Assembly (NCBI GenBank): GCA_030737875.1
Contig: CM060922.1
Location: 756,163,603 to 756,227,602 of the forward strand
Reading direction: 5' to 3'
Length of the DNA stretch: 64,000 nucleotides
DNA from: Allium sativum
Lineage: Eukaryota > Streptophyta > Magnoliopsida > Asparagales > Amaryllidaceae
Part shown: positions 9,970-20,969 of the stretch, one piece after another
How the letters are laid out: every line of letters starts with the position of its first letter
Numbering within the stretch: position 1 is the stretch's first letter
Notes under the pieces: model-generated
What the model was told of the DNA's origin: nothing
What the model saw: the letters and a program-made list of their open reading frames with translations, nothing else
Database searches by the model: none
Program-made: the position numbers and the translations under genes

Positions 9970-12900
9970 TTCATTTTTCTAAAAAGCATTGCGTTATTTG
10001 ACGATTTACTTTAGTTATGCACTGGCAATCCAATGGAGTAAACCCGTTCCGCGTTAGCGGCGTGGTCCTGGGATTAGCCATCTATTTAGATAATTTAGGT
10101 TAAGAATTCTCACACCAGTCCCACGACTGACCTGTAGTTTGTTTCACTTTGCAAACTCGGGTGCCCTCTTTCCACACGGGCAGTCGAGTAGCTCATTTGG
10201 CAGATATATTAAGCAAAGATCCTGGATTGAAGACTGAAGCTGTGGCCAGAATGTTGATAGCCTTCCATTGAGATTAGTTCCGCTGAAATGTATTAATTTT
10301 TGTAATTTATCTTCCGCTGTAATATTATCCAATGTACTCTGATGTATATTCGTACTCTGATGTAACATTTATTAAGATGTTATAAAATTCTTCTGTATTT
10401 GTTCTGATGTGTTGTATGCCCAAAGTTGATGTATCCGCAGATTTCCATTCTTTGGTTCATACCTGTGTGGTTTATGGTCGATCCAGAGGGTGGGAATTTC
10501 CGGGTTATCACATCCACCACCACCATGCTCTATCCCTCTCCAGTTCAATCTGTAACCCCCTTGCCCCCCCCCCTCAAACCCTAAAACCTATAAAAAAAAA
10601 TTACCTTTCCTCTTAATTCCTTAAATCAAAGTGTATAAGTGAGTGTGTGTTGATTTGCTCATGATTTGGGCAGAGAAAGAAGCAATTTTGAGTCTGTTGC
10701 AAAACTGTGAAGTCCTACTATGAAATATCGCGGTGTAGGCATGGCTTGGGTGAGAACTCTTGATTTAATTTGGTTAGTTAGTGTAGTTAACTGTAGATTA
10801 CATTGTAATTTATAATGTGAAATAATTGGTTGCTATACGATTGAATGGATGTTGAAATGTGATATGATTTGGATGCGAATTAAGGTTAAGCAACATGTTA
10901 ACACACAGTTAAGATGGTTATGAAAGTTGTAGGATTGAACACCCATTAACAAATTAAACGATGCATTAATAATTACATGTTTAAGTTAAGTTGACTTGGT
11001 AGAGATATAACCTGAAATGAACAAGTAATTATTGATTGTTTGAATTTATGGTTGACCTAAATGCGATATAAACCCCACACGGGTATTGGGATGATAATAA
11101 CTTGACACGTCTCTTAATTGTTTGATTTGCGGTTAATCGGTTGATTGACAACCTTGTATTAGCATTATTTATTTAAGGCTTATACAGTAAAGTTACACTT
11201 TGTATGTGAGATAATTGGATGTTGATAATTGTTAACAACTATTATTGAATGTATATGATGTGTGAAATCCATATAAATGGAACTATATGGTAATTTGTTG
11301 AATTTCATTCCACTTCGGTGTAAAGTTGAATATTTTAATAATATAATAATCAGTGAAAAATCAAAGTTTGAATTTGATGTCAAATTTTGGATGGATGCAA
11401 AGATATTAAAATAACAATAAATTTTCATAACCGTACCAGGTGATTTTGAATTAATTTTCATATAATTTTGGCCTATCAAAGTTTTATAATTTGAAATGAA
11501 TAGTAATTGTCAAAACGTGAAGTTCGGTTAGACTACCTAGGGAACGTTTTAAAAGAATTCTCTTTTCGAAAGTTTCTTATTTATTTTTATAATGAATATC
11601 AGAAGAGTTTAGACTTAAAATAACGAGTTTCAAAAAATGTTATTATTTTAATTATTTAAATAATATTAAAATGACTTAATGTCGAAATATTTTATTTTGA
11701 AGAGGAATGATTGGAATAGAATTTCCAATGATAATTATATATTTTTTATATAATTAATAAATTATTTTGAAGGTGATTCAGTTTATTTTTCATTATAAAT
11801 CGATTTGGGTCCGAATAGGACTTGTCGCTAGCGGTAGTTCGCGAAGTTCGACCCGTAACTTTAAACTGACGTAGGGGAATCAGGCCATCGGATTCTCTTG
11901 AAACGAAAAACGTTGGGTTCGACATGAAAAGAGTTTTCAAATGGAATAATAAATTTTAAGATCCAACGGTTTGATTTTAATTTAAGTTCAAATCTGTTTT
12001 GGGAAAGGTTGCTATGAATGCAGTTTGCTTACCCGAAGTTGGAAATCGAATGTAAAGGCCTTATAAAAATAATTAAAAATATGAATAAATTACGTTAAAT
12101 CATACTAAATGATTTGAAAAGATTTTGGATGAAAATTTCCAAGTTTGGAATGACAAAAGATATTTTATCTAAATGAGCTAGTTAACAACTAGAATAAAGT
12201 ACCAAAAGGAATATGCGATGATTCCTAATAGTATGGTCTAGTACCACCTGTGAGATCTAACTAGAGATTATTCTATTAGACGAGGGGTGGGAAGATCCGA
12301 AAGGACATTGGATATTCGACTAGGATCAGACAATGTTTTCTGAGTTAATTGATCTAATGGTTTTCAATAACATGTTGGATTGTAAGGATTTGAATATAAC
12401 CAGAGTTTTCCAATGTATAAATTGGATTGGATTTGAATGTAAATAATCTTCTGATATTTCGATATTGGACTCCATAATTATACAGATATTATTGAGAAAT
12501 TTGGAAGATATAAATATTTTTATTTCCATACGGTATCTATTGGTAGCAGAATTTGATATTGAATATAAGTTGATACAATTTCTAGTTAAAGCCTTGTATT
12601 TGATATCAAAAAGCCTTGCATTAGATATCAAAATGGATTTTGGGTTTGTTATGAATGGTGTCTTTAATAACAATGTTCTTAAACCTAGTTGAAAATGGAA
12701 TTTATGGAATAAATATTGTAATTAAGATTACATGGAATTTTCCAAATGGAAGTTTTCCAATTTAACAAACTAAATTGGAATTAAATGTAAAATTTATTTT
12801 GGGTTTATTGGGAGCGATGTTTTAAATAACATTTGTTCTTTAACCTAGTTAAATACAGAATTAATCTCCTAAAGTTGAATAATCATTGAATAAATTTTTT

Positions 12901-13320
12901 TGGGAAGTAATTGTATAATGGAGTATTAATAAATCTTTAATTAGATTTAGAATGTAAAATGGTAATTAAATTTACCCAAATACGATGGATGTTAGATATG
13001 GAGTACTACTAGTTTTGCTCCATGAGATGAATAGGTTGGGAATGGGATAAAGATATGAGGTATTATCTTTCGTGTAAGGCTTGATAATCCTAAGAATGCT
13101 TATAAACCTTAATTTGAGTTAAGTTGGTGAAATTAGATTCTAAATTTTTTTGAAACGATTTCCAAGAAAGTTTTAAACATGAAGTTTAAATGATATAGAT
13201 CTTTGATAAGATTTAACGGAGTAATTCCCACTATAAGTAATATTTGAATAAAAGAATATTCTGGATTGGAATGAGGTATATGATATCTTTATATATCACT
13301 TGATTTTAAATGTGCGCGAG

Positions 13321-13357
13321 TTATTCAGAAAGATCGGGTTTAACCCGTTTTGAGTAA
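13321..13357 (+). other. Conserved LTR hairpin 1 in D
   Basis: TTATTCAGAA (13321-13330) faces TTTTGAGTAA (13348-13357), with the inner GGGTTTAACCC at 13336-13346. Relative to the solo LTR, both differences in the right arm turn Watson-Crick pairs into G-U pairs, so an RNA stem would survive. Confidence 0.6.
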
Positions 13358-14042
13358 TTGATACGGTGATCAAAAGTTGAAGATATTGAAGCCGATGGTT
13401 AAAGACCGGAGATCTTTACATCATTGGGATTATTGTTAATGTCTCAATTGAGCCGTATGCCCAAGACAAGACTATGAGTGGTGAACGTCCAAACGTACTT
13501 GAAGATCGACCGAATATGCGGGCCACTCTCCTGTATTGGACATGTGGCACGAGGAATAAGGTGCCTTCGGTTTTGTTCAGACCTAGAACAAACTTGCAAA
13601 TGGATTGTGTGTTTGACATTGTATTTTATGATGTATCAATTGATCTCTACTAAATATAAATCTGTTTGATGGCAGAGAATTTATTCTCTTAGCTCAACAC
13701 CCTTCTCTAAGACGTATGAGCTTAGAGGTTATATATATTAATAGACATCAGTTGTATGGTAAGAATTGACAATGTGACATGCTAAGATGTAGTGATCAAA
13801 GCGTTTGTTGAAAAGAAGAGCTTTGTGGATGATGATCAAAACTTAGCTAATATTGCATAGCTTTGTATCGAGACGTGACTTCGTCAAGCTTTACTCCCTA
13901 GTATAAGCCAAAAATGGGATGAAGAACAGCAAGACAACATGTGTTTCCTTTTAGCTAGAAGTGTTTCCATGGTATGGAGCCCAGGCAGTTTACTTATGTG
14001 TATGTTGCAATCGAGGGCCCTTGGATATGGTCGAATAAAATC

Positions 14043-14093
14043 ATGAAAAGGAAAAAATATAGTGATAGTTTTATTCTTCGTCGCCGTAAATAG
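14043..14093 (+). pseudogene. rpl2: rpl2 3' end fragment (plastid ribosomal protein L2)
   Basis: The frame gives KKYSDSFILRRRK followed by a TAG stop at 14091-14093. This is the conserved C-terminus of plastid RPL2. Only about 16 codons remain, so the fragment is non-functional. It is followed, as in plastomes at the inverted repeat junction, by a short spacer and trnH on the opposite strand. Confidence 0.7.
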
Positions 14094-14135
14094 GAATATT
14101 GAAACTAGAATTTTTTGAATTTGAAATAATGTGAT

Positions 14136-14159
14136 GGGCGAACGACGGGAATTGAACCC
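14136..14159 (-). pseudogene. trnH-GUG: trnH-GUG 3' fragment (plastid tRNA-His)
   Basis: On the minus strand GGGTTCAATTCCCGTCG leads into TTCGCCC. This is the T-arm and acceptor 3' strand of plastid trnH-GUG. The anticodon arm, D-arm and 5' half are missing: at 14160 the sequence departs from trnH. Non-functional. Confidence 0.7.
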
Positions 14160-14963
14160 ACTTCTTAGCTGCTCGATGCAATTTGTGCCAAAGATAGGAA
14201 GTACAAAAAAATCCGAAATCTATTCTTTGTGATGCTAATGCCAAAAATATCAAGTTAGCTCGTACACCTTTCTTTTTCTTTATATTGAGCGTTCCAGGCC
14301 CCTTGAATCTTCTCTTTCCTATTTTTGTTTATTTTTGTTATTTAATTTGTTGTTTTTTGTGCGTAATGCGGGTCGACTTTTGTTTTACTGTTAATAGGAA
14401 TTCCCTTGTTAAGACCCTATATATAAATCAATTAAAACCTCAGATTCATACAAGAACCACGATGATTTAATCCCAATCTAAGTACAATGGTTCTTTGAGT
14501 AAAAACCATTTGATCATCAATTATTCAATTTCAATGAGTGGATATAATAACTCAACAAAATCTAGAGAAAGAAGTTGTTCTTCAGATAAAATTAATTTCG
14601 TAAGTATAATGAAAGAAAATTTATTTAATTTAGGAGATACCCATCTGAATTTTTTTTTAGTCCGGTTGCGAGGTCTAAATAATAGGTATGAATCATAGTT
14701 AGAATTTTTTTTTTTACTTTTTTCTATAATATTCCGTGTTCCAGATATTAGAATAAATATCCGACGGGATGGAATCATCTTAATAAAGATGACAGGGTCG
14801 TTCTCTGTATTATCAATAGGATCAATTATAACAAGTCACATGCTCATTTTCCAGAAATACCAAAAAAAGAAATACCACAGTCGAACTACCAAAAAGGTCT
14901 CTAAATCCAAGTTTTCAATAAAAAAATTTATTGAAAAACTAGAGGTTCATAGTTCTTATGAAC

Positions 14964-15051
14964 CTAACTCATTGAAATTCCATCTAGTAAAACGGAAGAA
15001 TTATAAATTTCCAAAATAATAGATAGGAATATTGCAAATAGAGCCATTGCA
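14964..15051 (-). pseudogene. psbH: psbH 3' end fragment (photosystem II subunit H)
   Basis: The minus strand translates as [17 protein letters not shown], then [11 protein letters not shown], then TAG (14964-14966). This is the membrane helix and C-terminus of PsbH, a small photosystem II subunit. The N-terminal part is missing. Downstream on the same strand an inverted repeat (GGTTCAT...ATGAACC, about 14944-14963) looks like the usual psbH 3' hairpin. A possible petB exon 1 and group II intron start lies near 14847 (ATGAGC then ATGTGACTTG), which is the expected plastid neighbour; that last call is weak. Confidence 0.8.
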
Positions 15052-16011
15052 ATGGTGGTCGATGTACTGACCAAGAGGTCCGATAGGACTGGGGAACGTA
15101 TTGTTCAGACAATTATCTAATCCATTAGAAATAGGTGGACCGGCTCTGCCGCTCCAAAGGGATGTTGTTTTCCCTGGGACAATTTGCGAGAGATGTTCTG
15201 AAGTTTTGATGAAGAAGATCCTTTGCCTCGGCTAATGATGCAATCCAGTTTCCAAAATGAGACTTTACATTGTTAGTTGTAAATCTATATGGCGACTTTA
15301 TAGGATGAGGTATTATGCCATCTATGATTGATACATTTATTTTTGAAATTGTTTTCTACACTATGCACTAGTAATAATAAAAGAGAAATTTTGCGTATCA
15401 AGAATGTATGGGTATTATAAGGTAAAACTCTATCCTCGCTTGCATTTGCATTGTGTGATGGGACTTGAGTCTTGTAATAGGTTCATTTTTGCATTACGGG
15501 TTTTTATTTTCTGGTATCCATGTGGAGGAAACTCGTTTCGTGTTATGTGGCATGGTCCCGTGATTTGCACAACCTTAAAATAAAGTTTAATAACTGTTTT
15601 TTCAGTTCTCACTTCAGTCCCATGACTGACTCGTAGTTTATTGTTTTCCATCTAAACTCTAGGTGCCCATATTTTTCACATGGGTAGCCATTTTGCAGAT
15701 ATTTTGTAATAGGATATTTAATTATTGCCGGAGCTATACTCTGAATTATTTTATGGTCTTCCACTGCTTGTATTTATATATTTATATTTCCAATGTTTTG
15801 TAATTTGTTATTCTCTGACGTTTTTCCTTGGGTATCAATTATATGTACTATGATATTCTTGTACTTTGATGTAAAATTATTGTAATAGCAATGAAAAGTT
15901 CTCTTATGTTCTATTCTGAAATGTCGTATTCTCGTAACGATATGCCTTGTTGATCGATTTAAGTTGGTTTATCGATCGATTTGAATCGACCGAGAAGGTG
16001 GCGTTACAGAG

Positions 16012-16023
16012 TGGTATCAGATC
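16012..16023 (+). other. Primer binding site for initiator tRNA-Met (degenerate)
   Basis: TGGTATCAGATC lies 3 bp after the LTR end. It differs from the usual TGGTATCAGAGC at one base near its 3' end. Confidence 0.8.
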
Positions 16024-16072
16024 TTTGGTTTACAAAGCTCTAAGGATACGAAGCAATTAAACGAGATGAAAG

Positions 16073-16190
16073 AACTCATCAGAGATAGGATTCGTAATAT
16101 CCTATAAAAGAATCCTCATTAGAGATAGGATCAGTAGTATTCTAGAATGAGTGACTTATTAGAGATGGGGCTAGTAATACACTAGAATGA
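16073..16190 (+). repeat. Three ~39-bp leader repeats after the primer site
   Basis: Three tandem copies fit the pattern ACTCATTAGAGATRGG, then TAGTAATA, then CTAGAATGAG. Related motifs follow the primer site in the LARD (about 26966-27004, one copy) and in H (about 44995-45125 on the minus strand, about three copies). The sharing between otherwise diverged families suggests a functional leader element. Confidence 0.7.
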
Positions 16191-16596
16191 GATGAGAGTT
16201 ATATAAAAGGCATATTTGTGATTATTTTATATATATAATATGACTTCGAAAATATACTTTAGGCATATAAAAGATTTATTTTTTGACAACATGCATGACT
16301 TGAAAGTTAAACAATTAATTGGTTATTGGATGTGATGTTTGATTGCTAGTGTAACAACTTAAGATGTCTGATTAGGATAAGTAAACAGAATTTTTGACGA
16401 TTTTGGACTGTTGATGAATTCTGACACACGTTAGGTTTAAACTTATAAAGGAAGTTATATTTGCAATTTTGGATAGTGAATATACATGAAACCACTAGTT
16501 GTTATACTGAAAAGAGTTAGTTTAAACTTGTGTTCTAATTTGAAATCCCTTACTTTAAATTGTAGAGAGGTAAGCACGTGCCAATTAGATAGTATG

Positions 16597-17130
16597 TGGC
16601 GTAGTTTGTACAATCTTCTTCTTTATCCAATAGCTCATCTGACAGTTCAGATGACAACTGTTCAACCTCACTATATACTGATAGCACTGATAGTATTTCT
16701 AGTCGTGATAGTGATTATATGTCCAATGTTACACATGTTTATAGACCACTAGACACTATGGATACTGATTTCGACTCAGATGATGCTTCCATGGACCTGG
16801 ACTCCGACGAGTCCGAGGATTCAAGAGCATACGACGATTGGATATTAGAGGATGACGATGGATTTGTATTGGATGCATATGGCCATGTAGTGATGGGGGT
16901 CCAGTCCTCGTAGCGCCTCCGATAACAGATATTCTACCACCTCCGATGGTGGAGATTATCCCAGACTACGTTCCAGGGGTAGTTCCCAAGATAGTATATC
17001 ATCAGGCAGCTTTCGATTTACCCGTCTTACCACAACCAGAGTTAGATTTGCTTATATGGCATGATATGTAGTTGATACCCGAGGTGGATATTATCATGGA
17101 TGATTTGCCTCAGTACATAGCAATTTGGAA
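16597..17130 (+). pseudogene. Acidic Ser/Asp-rich ORF remnant, frameshifted
   Basis: From 16597 to 16913 an open frame encodes a Ser/Asp-rich acidic stretch, including DTDFDSDDASMDLDSDESED, and stops with TAG. Just before that stop a second frame picks up with a Pro-rich acidic sequence (PPITDILPPPMVEIIPDYVP) and runs to a TAG near 17070, then on through further acidic sequence. The composition change is smooth across the shift, so this was probably one frame. It could be the start of a gag-like polyprotein of the autonomous parent, but no gag domain or zinc knuckle is visible and I do not assign a function. Confidence 0.35.
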
Positions 17131-17361
17131 AGCCCTCTTACTAAATTTAATTTGGAAACTCTAGATATGTGTTTGAAATTTTAACGACTGAATCGTTTAT
17201 GCCAAATCCCAGGGTCGCTTGTATTGGTCTAAAGACTTAAGTTATCATGTGAAATTTTCATACTTTAGATGTAAATATTTTTCTTTCTAATTCCTTCGAA
17301 AATTATTTTTGAATTATTATCTTCGATGAAACATACTTTTTCAAATTTAATTTTATAACCT

Positions 17362-18302
17362 TGTAACGACCCGGATTTTTTTACTATTTGAATTCGGGTA
17401 TTTAAATATATTTTAAATATTATATTTGAATTATTTACGGATTTTAATATCAAATTCGTTAATTAAACAACGACTGAACATTTATATTTATATCTAATAT
17501 AAAACGAACTCGAAACGGCGTGGTAGTTAATACTATTGAGTTTTAAACTTCAATTTATTATACAGAATCCGTTTTAAGCCGGAATTCTGTGAAACAAGTA
17601 ACGTTGGAATCTAATTGTTTATAATTTTCTAATGAAAGAGAAAAATCGGAATTTTATCGTATATATTGTAAGTTATGTCCAAATCAAATTTTGAAATAGT
17701 CGCTATGGAAATCATTTATAAATTATATCGTTTATTTAATTTATTTAATAAGGGAGTTATATATATTTTAATTTCATTTAATTCAAAAATATTAATTTTG
17801 AGTTGTAATTTTATATTGGTTATATCTGAAGTGGTTTATTTTTTTATTTGAACATATATGACAATAATATTTATTATTGTTAATTTAATTGTTTTGGATT
17901 TAATTTATAATTTATCTATAATATTATACAAGTGTTAAAAATCTTTGTTTTTCAAACAACCTCTGTTTTCGACGAAACAAATTTTATTGGAATGACTAAT
18001 TTTGCAGTTTGGAGCCAATTGGAGTTATTTTGTTGGCGGACGAATTTAATTGTGAACTAATAAATATAGTTGAAAATAAAATTGTGACATTGTGCAAATG
18101 GAGGTAATTTTCAATGAAATTAATTTCATTGGGGTCGTATCACAAAGACATAGCACACATCCAATTTCACCGCGTTTGGAGTTCGTAAGCGGTGATGCGT
18201 ACATTTAACGTTCCGCATAGATAGCGGTAGGATTTAATAACCGTTCAACAACGTACGTACCCAAACAAATCAAAATAGAATAAATATTCCAACTATTACT
18301 TC
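17362..18302 (+). mobile_element. Giant LTR 'E', first part
   Basis: It starts TGTAACGACCCGG and is homologous by eye to the LARD LTR start. Shared stretches include TTCTGTGAAACAAG, the AGAGAAAAATC block and CAAATTTTGAAATAGTCGCTATGG. U3-module pieces (CAAACAACCTCTGTTTTCGACGAAAC) occur around 17955-18000. It is cut at 18302 by solo LTR G (duplication ACTTC, 18298-18302) and resumes at 63523. Its end is beyond the window. Confidence 0.7.
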
Positions 18303-18553
18303 TGTAACACCCTGTATTTTCTGAGAATATTAAAAGAACGAATTAAAGAATACTTAATTTTTAAAATGAGAATTAAGGGAAGCGTGTTACGCCATTGCGT
18401 TCGTCTCGAAATTCTGCTTGGAATAGAGTCCAAGTTTTCGTAAATCGGACTTCGTATGAGGAAGTTATGGCCCTTAGAAGTTTCAGGAATTTATATAAAT
18501 TAAAACAGCTCAGATTTAAATCCAAAATTCAAATGAAAACAAATAAGCGGGCT

Positions 18554-18632
18554 GGGCGGGATTTTTCCCGCCCCAGGCTAGGTCGACCAGGGGGTCGACC
18601 TCCCCTATACAGGTCGACTTGGGGGTCGACCT
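18554..18632 (+). repeat. GC-rich hairpin and GTCGAC palindrome cluster in LTR G
   Basis: GGGCGGG (18554-18560) pairs with CCCGCCC (18567-18573) across a loop of Ts. Four GTCGAC cores follow at 18582, 18594, 18613 and 18625, set in GGTCGACC or AGGTCGACT contexts that can pair with one another. It lies about 170 bp upstream of the TATA box. Confidence 0.65.
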
Positions 18633-18800
18633 ACCCCCTCGCCCAAATCCGAACTGTGACGATTTCTGACCTGTTGCTGAGTCTTTTCTGACTTGTTGCT
18701 AAGTCACTAGGACATAAGTGGAAATTCTGGATAACTCTATCTAGTCTTGACGGTTGTGATTGCTCCTGGATGATCTAACGACTCACATAAGTTTAAACCT

Positions 18801-18809
18801 CTATAAAAG
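18801..18809 (+). promoter_or_regulatory. TATA box of LTR G
   Basis: CTATAAAAG followed by a CAACCCTAGTCCTCAACCC leader. It has the position and sequence of a plant LTR core promoter, so transcription would start about 30 bp downstream. Confidence 0.6.
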
Positions 18810-20008
18810 CAACCCTAGTCCTCAACCCTAAATCACACAAATTCATTCCAAGGAGCCACCATGCTGTCCATGATCGTCCTAGCCTAGCCACCATTTCTTC
18901 TTCAATTAGAAAGCAAATTAGAAGCTACAAATCGAATCAAATCAAATCTAAATTAGAGAATCGATAGTCTACTTCAAGGGAGAGCTATTCAGTTTCAGAA
19001 AATAGATTCCAGAAATTCAAGAATCATTCTCTTTTTGTACGTTCAAGTTACTTTCAGATGTGAATTCTTAATTGAAATTCTTGGCATGTAATAATCTGAT
19101 CCAAGCTATACTTGACTATAAGATAATCCTCTCAGATTTATCAAATCTAATCTATTAGATTTATGCCTGCGATGTTATTCAAATCTAATCCATTAGATTT
19201 ATGCCTGATGTAAGCAATCCTTTCATTTGAATCCGTGCTTGTATACGCCTTTGGGAATCATTATTGACTATGGAATTGGTCCAATCGTATCTATCCTTGT
19301 TGTATATCAGAATTGTAATCCTGTTTAAGTTCATGATATAACTATTTACAAACCTATACGCTTGTAATGGTTCATAATGATATTCATATCATATCTATAT
19401 GCATGTAGTGTATTCTATGCAAAACATGTCAATTTGGTATATCAAATTTATTGGACCAATAGTTCTTATCATCATATGCCTATTCTTATGCCTCTTATGT
19501 TCCATATTGTTTCTCCGTTTATTTTATGAATCTTGAGTTGAATCTCAAAACACGTACGTTATGAATGCGGGGATAATTGTGTTAACATAAAATTTACATT
19601 ATTTGGCCTAATTTGGAACTTGTATTATGGCATGACAGTTAAGACGCAATTTGGGGTAATCTGGCATGAATTATGGAATATGTAATTTGACATATTGAAC
19701 CTAAAATTGGTATGAACGACAAAGTATTTAATTTGGCGTGAAAAATCTAGTTTTGGGCATAAGCTGTAAAATAGAATATTAAATCTAAATTGGGCATAAC
19801 TGTTAGTTGGAACACAAAGCATAGTGTATATTGTGATTTTGGAGCATGGCTATTATTGTAAATTTAGGGAAGATTGGATATAGCCAATTTTGATTAATAA
19901 CTTGAAATTGGAACATGACAAGTTTTGGCGAATTTGGCAAATAGCATGTAAAATCTAGATTTGGGTATATATGGTAAATGTGTAAAATAAAGATGAACAC
20001 GCCTAACC

Positions 20009-20216
20009 CGAGGTTAGATTGAGTTGTAGTGTAAAACTGCCCGGAACCGCCCTGCACATCCAGTAACCACAACGATACCAATTTAATGTGAGAGGTTAGT
20101 GTATCATGCCCAAGAAAAAACCGAGGTTAGATTGAGTTGTGGTGTAAAACTGCCCGGAACCACCCAGCACATCCAGTAACCGCAACAACACATATCTAAT
20201 GTGAGAGGTTGGTGCA
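20009..20216 (+). repeat. 113-bp tandem duplication in LTR G
   Basis: Two copies start CGAGGTTAGATTGAGTTG at 20009 and 20122 and each ends in AATGTGAGAGGTT(A/G)GTG. They differ at only a few bases. A more degenerate repetitive stretch with 'ATTTGGGCATA'-like motifs precedes them (about 19620-20000). Confidence 0.8.
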
Positions 20217-20227
20217 TTAATAAATCA

Positions 20228-20968
20228 ATTAATTCTAATGAACAAGATGAATGACTAGGGTTAATTTTATAGGAATACTTAACCAATATAACATGAATGA
20301 CTAGGGTTTAGTTAATGAGAAACATTTAACCAATATAACAAGATGAATGACTGGGGTTAATTTCACAGGAACACTTAACCAATATAACAAGATGAATGAC
20401 TGGGGTTAAGTTCATAGGAACACTTAACCAATATAACAAGATGAATGACTAGGGTTAAGTTAATAGGAAACACTTAACCAGTATAGCATGATAAATGGGT
20501 AGGGTTAAGTTAATAAGAAACACTTAACCAGTATAACTTGATTTGTGGTAAGGTTAAGTTAAAACAAGAGGGCAACACTTGACCAGTTCAACATGATAAG
20601 TGAGGAGGGTTAAGTTAATAAGAAACACTTAACCAACATGACAGGATGAATGGGAAGGGTTAAGTTAACACGAGAGGGCAACACTTAACCAATATAACTT
20701 GATTTGTGGTAGGGTTAAGTTAACATAAAAAGGCAACAGTTAACCAAAGTAACATGACAAGTAGGTGGGTTAAGTTAACTTGAATTGATTGATGACACTT
20801 AACCAATACAACATGATGAACACGTAGGGTTAAGTTGACAAGAAACACTTAACCAATCCAACACGATAAGTGAGGAAGGTTAAGTTAATAAGAAACACTT
20901 AACCAGCATGACATGATGAATGGGTGGGTTTAGTTAACATGAAAGGACAACACTTAACCAATATGACA
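20228..20968 (+). repeat. Tandem array of ~55-75-bp units with GGGTTAAGTT / AACACTTAACC arms
   Basis: About a dozen variable units. Each has GGGTTAAGTTAA, a short spacer, AACACTTAACCA and AYATRACAWGATGAATG. GGTTAAGT and ACTTAACC are inverted repeats, so each unit can fold into a small hairpin. The core resembles telomeric sequence only superficially (GGTTAA, not TTTAGGG). Confidence 0.85.
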
Positions 20969-20969
20969 T

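Larger units (their letters stand above)
3332..10512 (+). mobile_element. Solo LTR of 7.2 kb (same family as element H), target duplication TCCAC
   Basis: It begins TGTAACAACCCGC and ends GGGTTATCACA, with TG...CA termini and near-inverted terminal repeats. It is flanked by a perfect 5-bp duplication, TCCAC at 3327-3331 and at 10513-10517, and the flanks on both sides join into one LTR (D). There is no internal domain and no second LTR, so this is a solo LTR left by LTR-LTR recombination. In order it holds U3 modules (3718-3785, 3884-3950, 4046-4112, 4857-4925), a GC-rich island (4390-4840), a hairpin array (5280-7620) and a conserved 3' half with two structural hairpins. At 7181 bp it is very long for an LTR. 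It has no coding capacity; open frames in it come from in-phase tandem repeats. Confidence 0.9.
14035..15055. other. Nuclear insertion of plastid DNA (NUPT), rearranged
   Basis: About 1.0 kb of plastid-like sequence sits inside LTR D. From left to right it has the 3' end of rpl2 (+), the 3' end of trnH-GUG (-), unassigned plastid-like sequence and the 3' end of psbH (-). The rpl2 to trnH order matches the usual inverted-repeat/large-single-copy junction. psbH lies elsewhere in plastid genomes, so at least two plastid pieces were joined; the first join is right after the truncated trnH at about 14160. The LTR flanks both carry TGGTCGA (14028-14034 and 15056-15062). This is either a 7-bp duplication or microhomology used in end joining. 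Confidence 0.75.
10518..16008 (+). mobile_element. Giant LTR 'D', second part
   Basis: It continues the LTR begun at 2351, after the TCCAC duplication. It ends GGTGGCGTTACA at 16008, directly before a tRNA-iMet primer site, so D is a 5' LTR on the plus strand. A possible TATA box (CCTATAAAAAAA) lies at about 10587-10600 after a pyrimidine-rich stretch. The 3' half (11040 onward) is collinear by eye with 7720-10175 of the solo LTR and with the LARD LTR, including hairpin 1 (13321-13357, two G-U wobbles in the right arm) and hairpin 2 (about 15413-15480). A plastid fragment interrupts it at 14035-15055. Without both insertions D is about 5.45 kb, close to the 5.37 kb of the LARD LTRs. No gene is present. 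Confidence 0.75.
16009..17361 (+). mobile_element. Internal-domain remnant of element D
   Basis: It follows the D LTR end. It starts with a primer site, then three leader repeats, then about 300 bp without recognisable content, then an acidic Ser/Asp-rich frame with a frameshift (16597-17130), then about 230 bp of AT-rich sequence. It stops at the start of LTR E (17362). No polypurine tract precedes 17362, so E is better read as an insertion into D than as D's own 3' LTR. Confidence 0.55.

Noticed and set aside
14136..14159. Functional tRNA-His gene
   Set aside because: Only the T-arm and acceptor 3' strand are present. The sequence leaves trnH at 14160, so it is a plastid fragment.
17362..18302. 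The 3' LTR of element D
   Set aside because: No polypurine tract or CGAGGACGAAA-like motif precedes 17362 and the sequence differs clearly from D's start. An independent insertion (E) fits better, though its target duplication is outside the window.
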